NCBI RefSeq assembly: GCF_014196255.1
Contig: NZ_JACIDH010000007.1
Location: forward strand, 91,884 to 155,883
DNA: 64,000 nt
Direction: 5' to 3'
DNA from: Sphingomonas pseudosanguinis
GTDB taxonomy: Bacteria; Pseudomonadota; Alphaproteobacteria; Sphingomonadales; Sphingomonadaceae
In this document: positions 26,113-34,889 of the stretch, in pieces
Numbering within the stretch: the stretch's first letter is position 1
How the letters are laid out: every line of letters begins with the position of its first letter
The notes under the pieces: generated by a model
Database searches by the model: none
The model's input: only the letters and a program-made list of their open reading frames with translations
What the model was told of the DNA's origin: nothing
Program-made: the position numbers and the translations under genes

Positions 26113-27867
26113 ATGACGATCGAGCACCATCAGGACGACGCGCGCGCCATCATCGCGACGCCGACCGAAGATGCGCTGCCGCGCCGCTTCGCCGACTTCG
26201 CGACGTTGGGCGAGGCGCTGGACTATGCTGCCGCCGGCTCGCGCGGGCTGAACTTCCATGACGCGCGCGGCACCCTGACCCGCCCCTATCCCTTCCGCGA
26301 ACTGCGCGAGGATGCGCTGGCCTGCGCCCGCCGCCTGATCGCCAGCGGCGTGCAGCCCGAGGAGCGCATCGCGCTGGTCGCCGAGACGGGCCCGGAATTC
26401 GCCGCTTTGTTCTTCGGCGTCGTCTATGCCGGCGCCTGGCCGGTCCCGCTGCCGCTGCCGACTTCGTTCGGCGGGCGCGACAGCTACATCGAACAGCTTC
26501 GCGTCCAGCTCGCCAGCTGCGACCCCAAGATGCTGATCTTCCCTCCCGAACTGGCGCAGATGGCGGGCGCCGCCGCCGAAGCGGCGGGCGTCGAGGGGAT
26601 CGACTGGGACAGCTTCGCCAAGCGCGAAGCCCCCGAAGCGACGCTGCCCGAGGCGAAGTCGGACGCGATCGCCTATCTGCAATATTCCAGCGGCTCGACC
26701 CGCTTCCCGCATGGCGTGGCGATCACCCATCATGCGCTCTTGAACAACCTGGCCGCGCACAGCCATGGCATGAAGATTCAGGAGAGCGACCGCTGCATCT
26801 CCTGGCTGCCCTGGTATCATGACATGGGTCTGGTCGGCTGCTTCCTGTCGCCGATCGCCAACCAGGTTTCGACCGATTACCTCAAGACCGAGGATTTCGC
26901 GCGCCGCCCGCTCGCGTGGCTCGACATGATCAGCCGCAATCCGGGCACCTCGGTCAGCTATTCGCCGACCTTCGGCTATGACATCTGCGCGCGCCGCATC
27001 TCGTCGCAGACCAAGGCGTCGGACCGCTTCGACCTGTCGCGCTGGCGGATCGCGGGCAATGGCGCGGACATGATCCGCCCCGACGTGATGCAGAGCTTCG
27101 TCGACGCCTTTGCCGATGCAGGCTTCCCCGCCACCGCCTTCCTGCCCTCCTATGGCCTGGCCGAGGCGACGCTGGCCGTGTCGATCATGCCGCCGGGCGA
27201 GGGTATCCGCGTCGAACTGGTCGAGGAAACCCAGTTGTCGGGCGGCGCGCAGGGCACCGATCGCCCGCAGCGTTTCCGCGCCATCGTCAATTGCGGCAAG
27301 CCCGCGCGCGACATGGTGATCGAAATCCGCGAGGAAGACGGCACCCCGCTCCCCGACGGCGCGATCGGCAAGGTCTGGTGCAAGGGCCCGTCGGTCATGG
27401 TCGGCTATTTCCGCGACCAGGCCGCGACCGATGCCTGTCTGGTCGATGGCTGGCTCGACACCGGCGACATGGGGTACATGTCGAAGGGCTATATCTACAT
27501 CGTCGGCCGCGCCAAGGACATGATCATCGTAAACGGCCGCAACCACTGGCCGCAGGACATCGAATGGGCGGTCGAGCAGCTGCCGGGCTTCAAGGCCGGC
27601 GACATCGCCGCCTTCGCCATCACCACGCCGGGCGGCGAGGAAACCCCCGCCGTGCTGGTCCAGTGCCGCAGCTCGGACGATGAAGAGCGCCTGCGCCTGC
27701 GCGACGAGATCCGCGAGCGCGTGCGCGCGGTGACCGGCATGAACTGCGTGATCGAACTGATCCCGCCGCGCACCCTGCCCCGCACCAGCTCGGGCAAGCT
27801 GAGCCGCGCCAAGGCCCGCAACCTGTATCTGGCGGGCGAGATCAAGCCGTACGACGTCGCGGCCTGA
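26113..27867 (+). CDS. Fatty-acyl-AMP ligase (FAAL-type adenylate-forming enzyme)
   Basis: The 584-residue protein is an ANL-superfamily adenylating enzyme. Motifs include the P-loop YLQYSSGSTRFPHGV, SWLPWYHDMGLVG, PSYGLAEATL, GWLDTGDMGYM, KDMIIVNGRNHWPQDIEW and the C-terminal lysine in SSGKLSRAK. The SWLPWYHDMGL and NHWPQDIE motifs are characteristic of fatty-acyl-AMP ligases, which hand acyl chains to acyl-carrier proteins rather than CoA. No carrier protein, polyketide synthase or sphingolipid gene adjoins it, so the product is unknown. An AAGGCAAGG ribosome site precedes the ATG. Confidence 0.9.
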   Translation: MTIEHHQDDARAIIATPTEDALPRRFADFATLGEALDYAAAGSRGLNFHDARGTLTRPYPFRELREDALACARRLIASGVQPEERIALVAETGPEFAALFFGVVYAGAWPVPLPLPTSFGGRDSYIEQLRVQLASCDPKMLIFPPELAQMAGAAAEAAGVEGIDWDSFAKREAPEATLPEAKSDAIAYLQYSSGSTRFPHGVAITHHALLNNLAAHSHGMKIQESDRCISWLPWYHDMGLVGCFLSPIANQVSTDYLKTEDFARRPLAWLDMISRNPGTSVSYSPTFGYDICARRISSQTKASDRFDLSRWRIAGNGADMIRPDVMQSFVDAFADAGFPATAFLPSYGLAEATLAVSIMPPGEGIRVELVEETQLSGGAQGTDRPQRFRAIVNCGKPARDMVIEIREEDGTPLPDGAIGKVWCKGPSVMVGYFRDQAATDACLVDGWLDTGDMGYMSKGYIYIVGRAKDMIIVNGRNHWPQDIEWAVEQLPGFKAGDIAAFAITTPGGEETPAVLVQCRSSDDEERLRLRDEIRERVRAVTGMNCVIELIPPRTLPRTSSGKLSRAKARNLYLAGEIKPYDVAA

Positions 27868-27886
27868 TTTCGGCCTGACGGTCTAG

Positions 27887-27918
27887 AAAGGGGCTCGGTC
27901 GAAAGGCCGGGCCCCTTT
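27887..27918 (+). terminator. Terminator after the fatty-acyl-AMP ligase gene
   Basis: AAAGGGGC and GCCCCTTT flank a partly paired loop (GGTC...GGCC), giving a strong stem about 20 bases after the stop codon. The arm itself supplies the T-run. Confidence 0.75.
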
Positions 27919-27934
27919 CCGTTTCCCACAAACT

Positions 27935-28135
27935 CCGTTCAGCCTGAGCGAAGTCGAAGGCCAAGGGCCACACTCTCCAATCCGCTACCCCGGCGGGGGC
28001 CGGGGTCCAGTTGGGGTGAACGATCGAGCGCGCCACGGGCTAGCGGGCTATCGAGCCACGGTCTTCGTTGGGGTGGTATTTATCCTTGGGCAACCCTTCG
28101 CCCGTAGCCTTCGACTTCGCTCAGGCTGAACGGAG
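27935..28135. repeat. Inverted pair of the dispersed TTCGACTTCGCTCAGGCTGAA repeat
   Basis: Copies lie at 27935-27963 (reverse orientation) and 28107-28135 (forward orientation), between the convergent ligase (+) and DUF3140 (-) genes. The ~145 bases between hold no gene. The arms could pair in either transcript and act as a bidirectional end structure. Confidence 0.8.
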
Positions 28136-28162
28136 CGTGGGGAATGCCGGATGAGGCCAGCC

Positions 28163-28504
28163 TCAATCCTTCAACGGATCATGCCCCCAATTCATCAGCG
28201 AGTAGCGCCACGGCGAATGCTCAACATCCTTGTCCGGCCCGCCCTGCTTCAGATGGCGGTGCACATAGCCGACGACCTTCTTCATATGCGCATAGTCGTC
28301 GTCAGTCAGATCGGCCTTCTTTTTATGCTTGATCGCGACGATCTTGCGACCTGAATCATGCCCGACGCTCTCGTCGGAGCCGCCCTTCTTCTGGCCGACC
28401 TCTTTCGATTCGTCGGTATCGAGGAACTTCTCCAGCTCGGCGGGGGCCATGTTCACGGCCTCCTTGAAATCGGCGTAAATCTGCTCGTGGTCGTCGGCCA
28501 TCAT
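28163..28504 (-). CDS. DUF3140 family protein
   Basis: This is a 113-residue soluble protein starting MMADDHEQIYADFKEAVNMAPAELEKFLDTDESKEVG. The middle holds SVGHDSGRKIVAIKHKKKADLTDDDYAHMKKVVGYVHRHL, which matches the small DUF3140 family of unknown function, often found in stress-related settings. The ribosome site AAAGGAG precedes a double ATG. It has no signal or membrane segment and is charged and hydrophilic. Confidence 0.85.
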   Translation of the reverse strand: MMADDHEQIYADFKEAVNMAPAELEKFLDTDESKEVGQKKGGSDESVGHDSGRKIVAIKHKKKADLTDDDYAHMKKVVGYVHRHLKQGGPDKDVEHSPWRYSLMNWGHDPLKD

Positions 28505-28548
28505 CGGCTCCTTTCGCGGCGATCAACGCCGCCCGGCCGATTTCGGGT

Positions 28549-29931
28549 TCAGCCGAGCATCCCCTGATAGCTTTGCGGCGGCACGGGCAGCGTCGCGCGC
28601 GTCGCGGTGCCGACGACCAGGATCAGGCCAAGCACCACCGCCGTCGCCACGACGATCCGCCGATCCCCCCGCCATGGGCGCGCCAGCACCAGCCCGAGTG
28701 CGCAGGCGATGATCGCCCAGAGATGATAGCGGAAATCCGACGCCACGCTGATGACGAGGAAGCTCGCCTCCTGCCCCAGCGTCGAGGCGAACAACGCCCC
28801 CGCCAGCCCCGCCCCACGCGTGACCGCCAGCCCCCCGGCGGCGAGCACCAACCAGACGATGGGCCACATGATCGGCAGGTCGACCCAGGCCCCCGCCATC
28901 GTCTGCCACGCCAGCGCCACCCGCCCCGGCTCCCCCAGGCCGATCGCGTTGGGTTCGGTCGACTGCGGCGGGTCGGCATTGATCCAGCGCGCCGGCACCG
29001 CCCATCGCCAGGTCGAGTTGAGGTGCGTCAGACGCTGGGCTGCATAGGCGAAGGGATGATGCACAATGGCGGGGGCGAGCCGCGCATAAAGCGACCCCGG
29101 CGCCATCGCCTGGAACCGGGCGAGCAGCGTGCCGCACCGGTCCGGCTCCCCCAGCGGGTCCCAGAAGAACGGCCGGACACAGGCCTTGGCCCGCAGCCCA
29201 TCCACCTCCGCCGGCGTGAAGCCCAGACGCGGGTCGTACGGCACGCGCACCGCGATCCCCGCCAGATCGTAGAGCGCCTGGGCGCGCGCCACCCCGCTCG
29301 CCTGCGCGCCGAGCAACCGGTGGTTGACGACCGGCGCAACAGCGAGCGTCGCCAGCGTCAGCGCGGTGGTGAGCGCGATCCGCCGCCCCCAGCGCTCGGC
29401 GAGCAGGAACGCGACCAGCGGCGCGATCGCGAAGATGGCATTGGCGCGGACCAGCGCGGCATAGACCAGCAAGACCGCGACCAGCAGCCAGGCCCAGCCC
29501 GGCACCGCCCGTCCGCGCAGCCGCCACCAGCCGACCAGCCCCACCGCCGCCAGCGTCGCAGCCGTCATCTGCGCATCCTTCAGCACCGAGACCTGCCAGC
29601 CCAGCCAGGGCGGCACCAGCCCGATCGCCAACACCGCCAGCGCCGCGCGCGGCCGCCGATCGACGATCCCCGTCGCGATGCTGCCCAGCCCGAGCCACCA
29701 GCCCGCCAGCTGAAGCACCAGCATCGGCCCCGCCCCCTGCCGTCCGAACAAGGACCAGAGCCGCGCCATGATCGGCGGATGCCAATCGTTGTAATGCCCG
29801 CTCAGCACCTGATCATATTGGGTGACGCTGTCATATTGCGCATAACCCGGCGCGAAGACGAGGACGCTCAGCCCGAACAGGATAAAGGTCGCGATCATGA
29901 TGCGCAGGCGGTGGGAATGGGCTTGGGTCAA
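28549..29931 (-). CDS. Polytopic membrane protein, possible GT-C-type glycosyltransferase
   Basis: The 460-residue product has about ten hydrophobic segments. After the first (about 11-28) comes a loop with QYDSVTQYDQVLSGHYNDWHPPIMARLW, containing acidic and histidine residues where GT-C enzymes place catalytic residues. A large extracytoplasmic region at about 210-330 is also present. The layout resembles polyprenyl-phosphate-sugar transferases, but I cannot name a family. It has no adjacent polysaccharide genes. Confidence 0.65.
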   Translation of the reverse strand: MTQAHSHRLRIMIATFILFGLSVLVFAPGYAQYDSVTQYDQVLSGHYNDWHPPIMARLWSLFGRQGAGPMLVLQLAGWWLGLGSIATGIVDRRPRAALAVLAIGLVPPWLGWQVSVLKDAQMTAATLAAVGLVGWWRLRGRAVPGWAWLLVAVLLVYAALVRANAIFAIAPLVAFLLAERWGRRIALTTALTLATLAVAPVVNHRLLGAQASGVARAQALYDLAGIAVRVPYDPRLGFTPAEVDGLRAKACVRPFFWDPLGEPDRCGTLLARFQAMAPGSLYARLAPAIVHHPFAYAAQRLTHLNSTWRWAVPARWINADPPQSTEPNAIGLGEPGRVALAWQTMAGAWVDLPIMWPIVWLVLAAGGLAVTRGAGLAGALFASTLGQEASFLVISVASDFRYHLWAIIACALGLVLARPWRGDRRIVVATAVVLGLILVVGTATRATLPVPPQSYQGMLG

Positions 29932-30241
29932 GGCGCGCCGATCAACTGGGTCGATAGCTCCGATGCGGCCAAATCCCCTCGTTTCGCAAGCGGAATGCGG
30001 CTGAATGGATGCGATCGGGCGGTGGGGACCGGGATTGATCCGGGGCTGCCTTCGATTCGGTGACGCTACTTGAGGAAAGCGTCTTGCGTGGCCTTCGACT
30101 TCGCTCAGGCTGAACGGAGCGAGGGAATGGCATCACTTCCTAACCCGTTCAGCCTGAGCGAAGTCGAAGGCCAAGGGAATTCCCCAACGAAAAAGGGGCC
30201 CGCAATCGCGAGCCCCCTTCCCATAACCGATGGCGTAATAA
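29932..30241. other. Gene-free gap with an inverted repeat pair and the lpdA terminator
   Basis: No gene is supported. Dispersed-repeat copies occur at 30090-30120 (forward) and 30145-30173 (reverse), only 24 bases apart, so they could form one long hairpin. The lpdA terminator follows at 30190-30216. The remaining bases presumably hold the promoter of the leftward membrane protein gene. Confidence 0.7.
30190..30216 (-). terminator. Rho-independent terminator after lpdA
   Basis: Read leftward, GGGGCTCGC and GCGGGCCCC form a 9-bp stem with a 4-base loop (30195-30216), followed by TTTTT. It lies 26 bases beyond the lpdA stop. Confidence 0.85.
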
Positions 30242-31666
30242 TCAGATGTGGATCGCGCGCCCATAAGCCGCGAGCCCCGACTCGTGCATCGATTCCGAGA
30301 TGGTCGGGTGCGCGAACACCGTTTCCATCAACTCGGCCTCGGTCGTCTCCAGCTGGCGGGCGACGACATAGCCCTGGATCATCTCGGTCACTTCCGCGCC
30401 GACCATGTGTGCGCCCAGCAACTCGCCCGTCTTGGCGTCGAACACCGTCTTCACGAAGCCCTCGGCCTCGCCCAGCGCGATCGCCTTGCCGTTGCCGATG
30501 AAGGGGAACTTGCCGACCTTCACCTGATAGCCGGCTTCCTTCGCCTTCGCCTCGGTGAAACCCACCGACGCGACCTGCGGACGCGAATAGGTGCAGCCCG
30601 GGATGTTGCCCTTGTCCATCGCGTGCGGGTGGACATCCTTGTTGCCCAAAGCCTGCGCGATGGCCTCGGCGGCGATCACGCCCTCATGGCTCGCCTTGTG
30701 CGCCAGCCACGGCGCGCCGGTCACGTCGCCGATCGCCCAGATACCGTCGACATTGGTGCGGCCATAGCCGTCGGTCTTGATGTGACCGCGATCGGTCTCG
30801 ATACCCAGCTTGTCCAGACCGATATTCTCGGTGTTGGGGACGATGCCGATGGCGACGATGGCGTGGCTGAATTCGGCCGTCTCGACCTTGCCGTCCGGGC
30901 CCTTCATCGCGGCCTTCACGCCGGACGCGGTGGCTTCCAGCTTTTCCAGACCGGTCTTGGTCTTGATCGTCATGCCGAACTTGGTCAGCTGCTTGGTCAT
31001 GAACTCGCTGACTTCGGCGTCCTCGACGGGCATGATCCGGTCGAGCATCTCGACGATGGTCACTTCCGCGCCCATGTCGTTGTAGAAGCTGGCGAACTCG
31101 ACGCCGATCGCGCCCGATCCGATGACCAGCAGCTTGGTCGGCATGGCGGGCGGCACCATCGCATGGCGATAGGTCCAGATCCGCTCGCCGTCCGCCTTGG
31201 CGAAGGGCAGGTCGCGGGCGCGCGCGCCGGTGGCGACGATGATGTGCTTGGCGGTCAGTTCGGTGGTCTTGTCACCCTGGACGACCGACAGCTTGCCCCC
31301 ATTCTTATCGGCGCCCGTAATGGTGCCGACGCCCTCATGGACGGCGACCTTGTTCTTCTTCATCAGGCCCTTGACGCCCGCATTCAGCTGGCCCGCCACC
31401 TTGCGGCTGCGATCGACCACCTTCTCCAGGCTGAACGAGGGCTTCTCGACCGACAGGCCGTACTGCGCGGCATGGGTCATGTAATGATAGACCTCGGCCG
31501 AGCGCAGCAGCGCCTTGGTCGGGATACAGCCCCAGTTGAGGCAGATGCCGCCCAGCCGCTCGCGCTCGACGATCGCGACCTTCAGGCCGAGCTGGCTCGC
31601 GCGGATCGCCGCGACATAGCCGCCGGGGCCGGAGCCGAGGACGATAAGGTCGTAAGTGTCAGCCAT
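30242..31666 (-). CDS. lpdA: Dihydrolipoyl dehydrogenase (E3)
   Basis: E3 reoxidises the dihydrolipoyl groups of 2-oxo-acid dehydrogenase complexes with FAD and NAD+. The 474-residue protein has the FAD motif LIVLGSGPGGYVAA, the redox disulfide in GGICLNWGCIPTKALL (about 37-52), the NAD-binding motif VIGSGAIGVEFA, and the C-terminal catalytic His-Glu in FAHPTISESMHE. It lies downstream of the pyruvate dehydrogenase E2 gene, so it probably serves that complex. A terminator follows. Confidence 0.97.
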   Translation of the reverse strand: MADTYDLIVLGSGPGGYVAAIRASQLGLKVAIVERERLGGICLNWGCIPTKALLRSAEVYHYMTHAAQYGLSVEKPSFSLEKVVDRSRKVAGQLNAGVKGLMKKNKVAVHEGVGTITGADKNGGKLSVVQGDKTTELTAKHIIVATGARARDLPFAKADGERIWTYRHAMVPPAMPTKLLVIGSGAIGVEFASFYNDMGAEVTIVEMLDRIMPVEDAEVSEFMTKQLTKFGMTIKTKTGLEKLEATASGVKAAMKGPDGKVETAEFSHAIVAIGIVPNTENIGLDKLGIETDRGHIKTDGYGRTNVDGIWAIGDVTGAPWLAHKASHEGVIAAEAIAQALGNKDVHPHAMDKGNIPGCTYSRPQVASVGFTEAKAKEAGYQVKVGKFPFIGNGKAIALGEAEGFVKTVFDAKTGELLGAHMVGAEVTEMIQGYVVARQLETTEAELMETVFAHPTISESMHESGLAAYGRAIHI

Positions 31667-32090
31667 AACGCATCCTTGTCACGAAAAACCCAGTGAAGGC
31701 GCCGTAGGGCACTGCATACGCCGCCGTAGTGAAACCGGGCGGCATGAAGAAACTGAGCGGGACGATTGCCCCCGCCAAAGCTCCAACCATGCCACCAAAA
31801 ATACTATTCCCAATCAGGGATCGTCCAAGGTACCGCGACGCGACGAAGGCCAGCGGGAACCCCACGATCAGCATGAAAGGGCCGCTGACAATCGCCGCCG
31901 CACATGACGATATGATTGCCAGCATCACAAACCCAAAAACTTCCCAGAGGCTCGGCCACCCCCATGGCACCGATTCATAGATCGCAACCATTCCGAACGT
32001 CATGGGGAGCGCCGTGAACGAGCCACATATCCACGCCCTTCCACAAGCCGCGAAGACACTGGGACCATCCACTGCCTCCGCATCGTCCAT
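31659..32090 (-). CDS. Hypothetical four-helix membrane protein of lower GC
   Basis: The 143-residue product has about four hydrophobic segments (around 22-42, 48-75, 77-95 and 100-135) and no recognised domain. It overlaps the lpdA start by 8 bases. Its base composition is visibly lower in GC, with freer third positions than its neighbours. With the absence of homologous features, that suggests acquisition within the lpdA/pdhC neighbourhood. Coding is supported by the membrane-protein pattern rather than family matches. Confidence 0.55.
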   Translation of the reverse strand: MDDAEAVDGPSVFAACGRAWICGSFTALPMTFGMVAIYESVPWGWPSLWEVFGFVMLAIISSCAAAIVSGPFMLIVGFPLAFVASRYLGRSLIGNSIFGGMVGALAGAIVPLSFFMPPGFTTAAYAVPYGAFTGFFVTRMRYG

Positions 32091-32095
32091 GGACC

Positions 32096-32482
32096 TTACC
32101 CCGCCATCGGCGGAACGGTACGCGGCTTGCGGTCCCGGTCGGTCGCCACGAACACGAAGCGCGCCTGCGTCACCTTGGTCGCATCCTCGACATGGCGGGC
32201 GCGGCGCCAGGCCTCGACCTCGATCGTCATCGACGTGGTGCCGACGCGGACGAGCTGGGCATAGACCGAGACTTCGTCGCCGACGAGGACGGGGGCGTGG
32301 AACTTCATCCCCTCGACCGCGATCGTGACCGCACGGCCGCCCGAATGACGCGACGCCACCGAGCCGGCCGCGAGGTCCATCTGGCCCATCAGCCAGCCGC
32401 CGAAGATGTCGCCATACGGATTGGCGTCGCCGGGCATCGCGGTGACGCGGATGACGGGGACGAGATCAGGCAGCGTGCTCAT
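32096..32482 (-). CDS. YciA-type acyl-CoA thioesterase (hotdog fold)
   Basis: The 128-residue product starts MSTLPDLVPVIRVTAMPGDANPYGDIFGGWLMGQMDLAAG. The N-x-x-G-D-I-F-G-G-W pattern with a catalytic aspartate in MGQMD is the YciA/acyl-CoA hydrolase signature. FHAPVLVGDEVSVYAQLVRVGTTSM follows. It hydrolyses acyl-CoA thioesters in the cytoplasm. Its ATG overlaps the stop of the small membrane gene upstream. Confidence 0.9.
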   Translation of the reverse strand: MSTLPDLVPVIRVTAMPGDANPYGDIFGGWLMGQMDLAAGSVASRHSGGRAVTIAVEGMKFHAPVLVGDEVSVYAQLVRVGTTSMTIEVEAWRRARHVEDATKVTQARFVFVATDRDRKPRTVPPMAG

Positions 32483-32691
32483 TGTTCGGAATGCCGGCGG
32501 GCCATGCGGTCGGCGATGCGCGCGCGGTGGAGCGGGCCGATGCCCATCACCACCGTCGCGACCATCGCCGCCGCCCCGCACCACCAGATTTCGGCGCGGG
32601 CCAGAGGATAGGCCCAGGCGGCGGCGCGGGTCATGATCACCGCCGCCACCAGCCCGAGGACGATGTAGAACAGCTCGATCCGAACCCGCAT
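32479..32691 (-). CDS. Small two-helix membrane protein coupled to the thioesterase
   Basis: The 70-residue product has two hydrophobic segments (about 6-26 and 34-52) and a basic C-terminus (HRARIADRMARRHSEQ). Its stop overlaps the thioesterase ATG (ATGA). It begins about 20 bases after pdhC ends. Family and function are unknown. Orientation and coupling suggest a pdhC - small protein - thioesterase transcript. Confidence 0.6.
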   Translation of the reverse strand: MRVRIELFYIVLGLVAAVIMTRAAAWAYPLARAEIWWCGAAAMVATVVMGIGPLHRARIADRMARRHSEQ

Positions 32692-32710
32692 GGCCCCCGC
32701 CCCCGGACCG

Positions 32711-34057
32711 TCAGGCCAGCATCGCCAGCGGACGCTCGACCAGCTCCTTGAACACCTTCATCAGCTCGGCGCCGTCGGCCCCGTCGATCGCACGGTGGTC
32801 GAAGCTGCCGGTCGCCGACATGACGGTCGCCACGCCCAGCTGGTCGTCGACGATATAAGGGCGCTTCTCGCCCGCGCCGATCGCCAGGATCATGCCCTGC
32901 GGCGGGTTGATGACCGCCTCGAACTGCTTGATGCCGAACATGCCCATGTTCGAGATCGAGGCCGTGCCGCCCTGGAATTCATGCGGCTGCAGCTTGTTGT
33001 CGCGGGCGCGGGTGGCCAGGTCCTTCATCGTGGTCGAGATGGACGACAGCGAACGCGTATCCGCCTCCGACACGATCGGGGTGATCAGGCCGGCCGGGGT
33101 CGACACCGCGACCGAGATGTCGGCGCGCTTGAAGCTGATCAGCTGGTCCGGCGTGAACATGACGTTGCACTTGGGCACCGCCATCAGCGCGACACCCAGC
33201 GCCTTGATGAGCATGTCGTTGACCGACAGCTTCACACCGCGCGATTCGAGACCGGCGTTCAGCTCGCCACGCAGCTTCAGCAGCGCGTCGAGGCGCACGT
33301 CCACCGTCAGATAGATGTGCGGAACCTGCTGCTTCGACTCGGTCAGGCGGCGCGCGATCGTCTTGCGCATGTTGGACAGCTTCGACGCTTCGTGCGGGAT
33401 GTCCGGCACCTGCGCGGGCTTGGGCGCGGCGGCCGGGGCGGCAGCGGCTTCCGACGACGAAGCGCTAGCAGCGGGAGCGGCGGCCTTGGCCTGACCCGGC
33501 TGCGCATTCTCGACGTCGGCCTTCACGATACGGCCGTTCGGGCCCGAGCCGGTCAGCGCCGACAGGTCGAGGCCCTTTTGCGAGGCGATGCGACGCGCAA
33601 GCGGGCTGGCGATCGCGCGGCCATTGCCGGCGCTCGATCCGCCCTGCTTGCCCGAATCGACGGGCTTGCCGTGATCCTCGGCCTGGGTCAGCGTGCGCTC
33701 GGCGGGCTTGGCTTCGCTGCCGGTCTTGTTGGGATCGGTCGGATCGGTCGGCATGGGGTTGGCCGGGGCCGGGGTTTCCGACTTGGTGGGGGCCTGGACC
33801 GACGAAGCGTCCTCGCCCTCTTCGGCCAGGATCGCGATGACGGTGCCGACCTTCACATTGTCGGTGCCCTCGGCGACGAGGATCTTGGCGATGACGCCTT
33901 CATCCACCGCCTCGAATTCCATCGTGGCCTTGTCGGTTTCGATCTCGGCCATGATGTCGCCGGACTTCACCGTGTCCCCTTCCTTCACCAGCCATTTGGC
34001 CAGCGTGCCTTCCTCCATGGTCGGCGACAGCGCGGGCATCTTAATCTCGATCGACAT
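32711..34057 (-). CDS. pdhC: Dihydrolipoamide acetyltransferase, pyruvate dehydrogenase E2
   Basis: E2 transfers acetyl groups to CoA and forms the core of the pyruvate dehydrogenase complex. The 448-residue product begins [17 protein letters not shown], with the lipoylated lysine in ETDKATMEF (about residue 43) and one lipoyl domain. An Ala/Pro linker, a peripheral-subunit-binding domain ([33 protein letters not shown], about 150-185) and the catalytic domain with [16 protein letters not shown] follow. A GAGG ribosome site precedes the chosen ATG; the frame upstream is not E2-like. E1 genes are not in the window. Confidence 0.96.
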   Translation of the reverse strand: MSIEIKMPALSPTMEEGTLAKWLVKEGDTVKSGDIMAEIETDKATMEFEAVDEGVIAKILVAEGTDNVKVGTVIAILAEEGEDASSVQAPTKSETPAPANPMPTDPTDPNKTGSEAKPAERTLTQAEDHGKPVDSGKQGGSSAGNGRAIASPLARRIASQKGLDLSALTGSGPNGRIVKADVENAQPGQAKAAAPAASASSSEAAAAPAAAPKPAQVPDIPHEASKLSNMRKTIARRLTESKQQVPHIYLTVDVRLDALLKLRGELNAGLESRGVKLSVNDMLIKALGVALMAVPKCNVMFTPDQLISFKRADISVAVSTPAGLITPIVSEADTRSLSSISTTMKDLATRARDNKLQPHEFQGGTASISNMGMFGIKQFEAVINPPQGMILAIGAGEKRPYIVDDQLGVATVMSATGSFDHRAIDGADGAELMKVFKELVERPLAMLA

Positions 34058-34187
34058 GGAGGTCCTCTCGGGGGAAAACGAATTCCGTAGCGGCCCGTCT
34101 CTTGCGCCCGAATTGCGCTCGGTCAAGTCATGGCCTTGCATGAAATACTATGTAACGGCATCCGTTGGAGACAATTAGGGGGCCGCG

Positions 34188-34643
34188 ATGCGTATCTATC
34201 TGGTCGTGATCGACGACAGTCCGGAATCCAGGATCGCCCTGCGCTTCGCCGCCAGGCGTGCGGTGAAGACCGGCGGCGGCGTCGAAATCCTGACGATCCT
34301 GCCGCCGCAGGAGTTCATCGCGTTCGGCGGCGTGCAGGCGACGATCGAGGACGAGGCGCGCCAGCAGGCCGAGGCGCTGGTCGCCAGCGCGGCGGGCGCG
34401 ATCCTCGACGAATCGGGGCTGCGTCCCGCCATCACGGTGCGCGAGGGCGACGGGCCGAAGGTAATCCGCGAACTGATCGCCGCCAATCCGGAGATCGCGG
34501 CGCTGGTGCTGGGAGCCGCCGCGAGTGGTGCACCGGGGACGCTGGTCAGCCATTTCTCGGGCACCGATGCGGGCGCCCTGCCCGTGCCGATCATGATCGT
34601 GCCGGGGTCGCTGACGCTGGAGGCGATTGATCGGTTAAGTTGA
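34188..34643 (+). CDS. Universal stress protein (UspA family)
   Basis: The 151-residue single-domain protein starts MRIYLVVIDDSPESRIALRFAARRA, has LVLGAAASGAPGTLVSHFSG near 105-125 and ends in PVPIMIVPGSLT. The ATP-binding pattern G-2x-G-9x-G(S/T) is only loosely matched, so nucleotide binding is uncertain. It is divergent from pdhC, and the ~130-base gap must hold both promoters. Confidence 0.85.
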   Translation: MRIYLVVIDDSPESRIALRFAARRAVKTGGGVEILTILPPQEFIAFGGVQATIEDEARQQAEALVASAAGAILDESGLRPAITVREGDGPKVIRELIAANPEIAALVLGAAASGAPGTLVSHFSGTDAGALPVPIMIVPGSLTLEAIDRLS

Positions 34644-34657
34644 GAGGGGAATCGCGT

Positions 34658-34807
34658 GGCCTTCGACTTCGGCGCTAGGCGCCGAAGTTTATCCTGAGCG
34701 GCTGGCTTGCCAGCCAGCCAAAGGGCTCAGGCTGAACGGAGGTTTGGACGCCCTTGAACTCGGCCGGTATTCCTCAAACCCGTTCAGCCTGAGCGAAGTC
34801 GAAGGCC
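34658..34807. repeat. Compound and simple copies of the dispersed repeat
   Basis: The copy at 34658-34742 has the usual two halves (GGCCTTCGACTTC and CTCAGGCTGAACGGAGG), but they are split by ~55 bases containing two further hairpins: CTTCGGCGC/GCGCCGAAG and GGCTGGC/GCCAGCC. A normal copy in opposite orientation lies at 34779-34807. Both follow the universal stress gene and precede the M28 peptidase gene. Confidence 0.75.
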
Positions 34808-34889
34808 ACGCCCGGCACTCTGCCCCAGGCCAGTCTCGTGATCGATCAACCACTTGCCACCCCCGCCCCGCTCGGCCAGTCTCGCCCGC

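Noticed and set aside
25984..27546. Long minus-strand frame extending recX upstream through the fatty-acyl-AMP ligase gene
   Set aside because: The upstream ~520 codons are the complement of the ligase and show no RecX features; a GTG with a ribosome site at 25983 gives a normal-length RecX.
28523..29785. Alternative 420-codon minus-strand frame within the membrane protein gene
   Set aside because: It is Gly/Ala/Arg-rich with no hydrophobic pattern, whereas the overlapping frame 28549-29931 gives a coherent multi-helix membrane protein.
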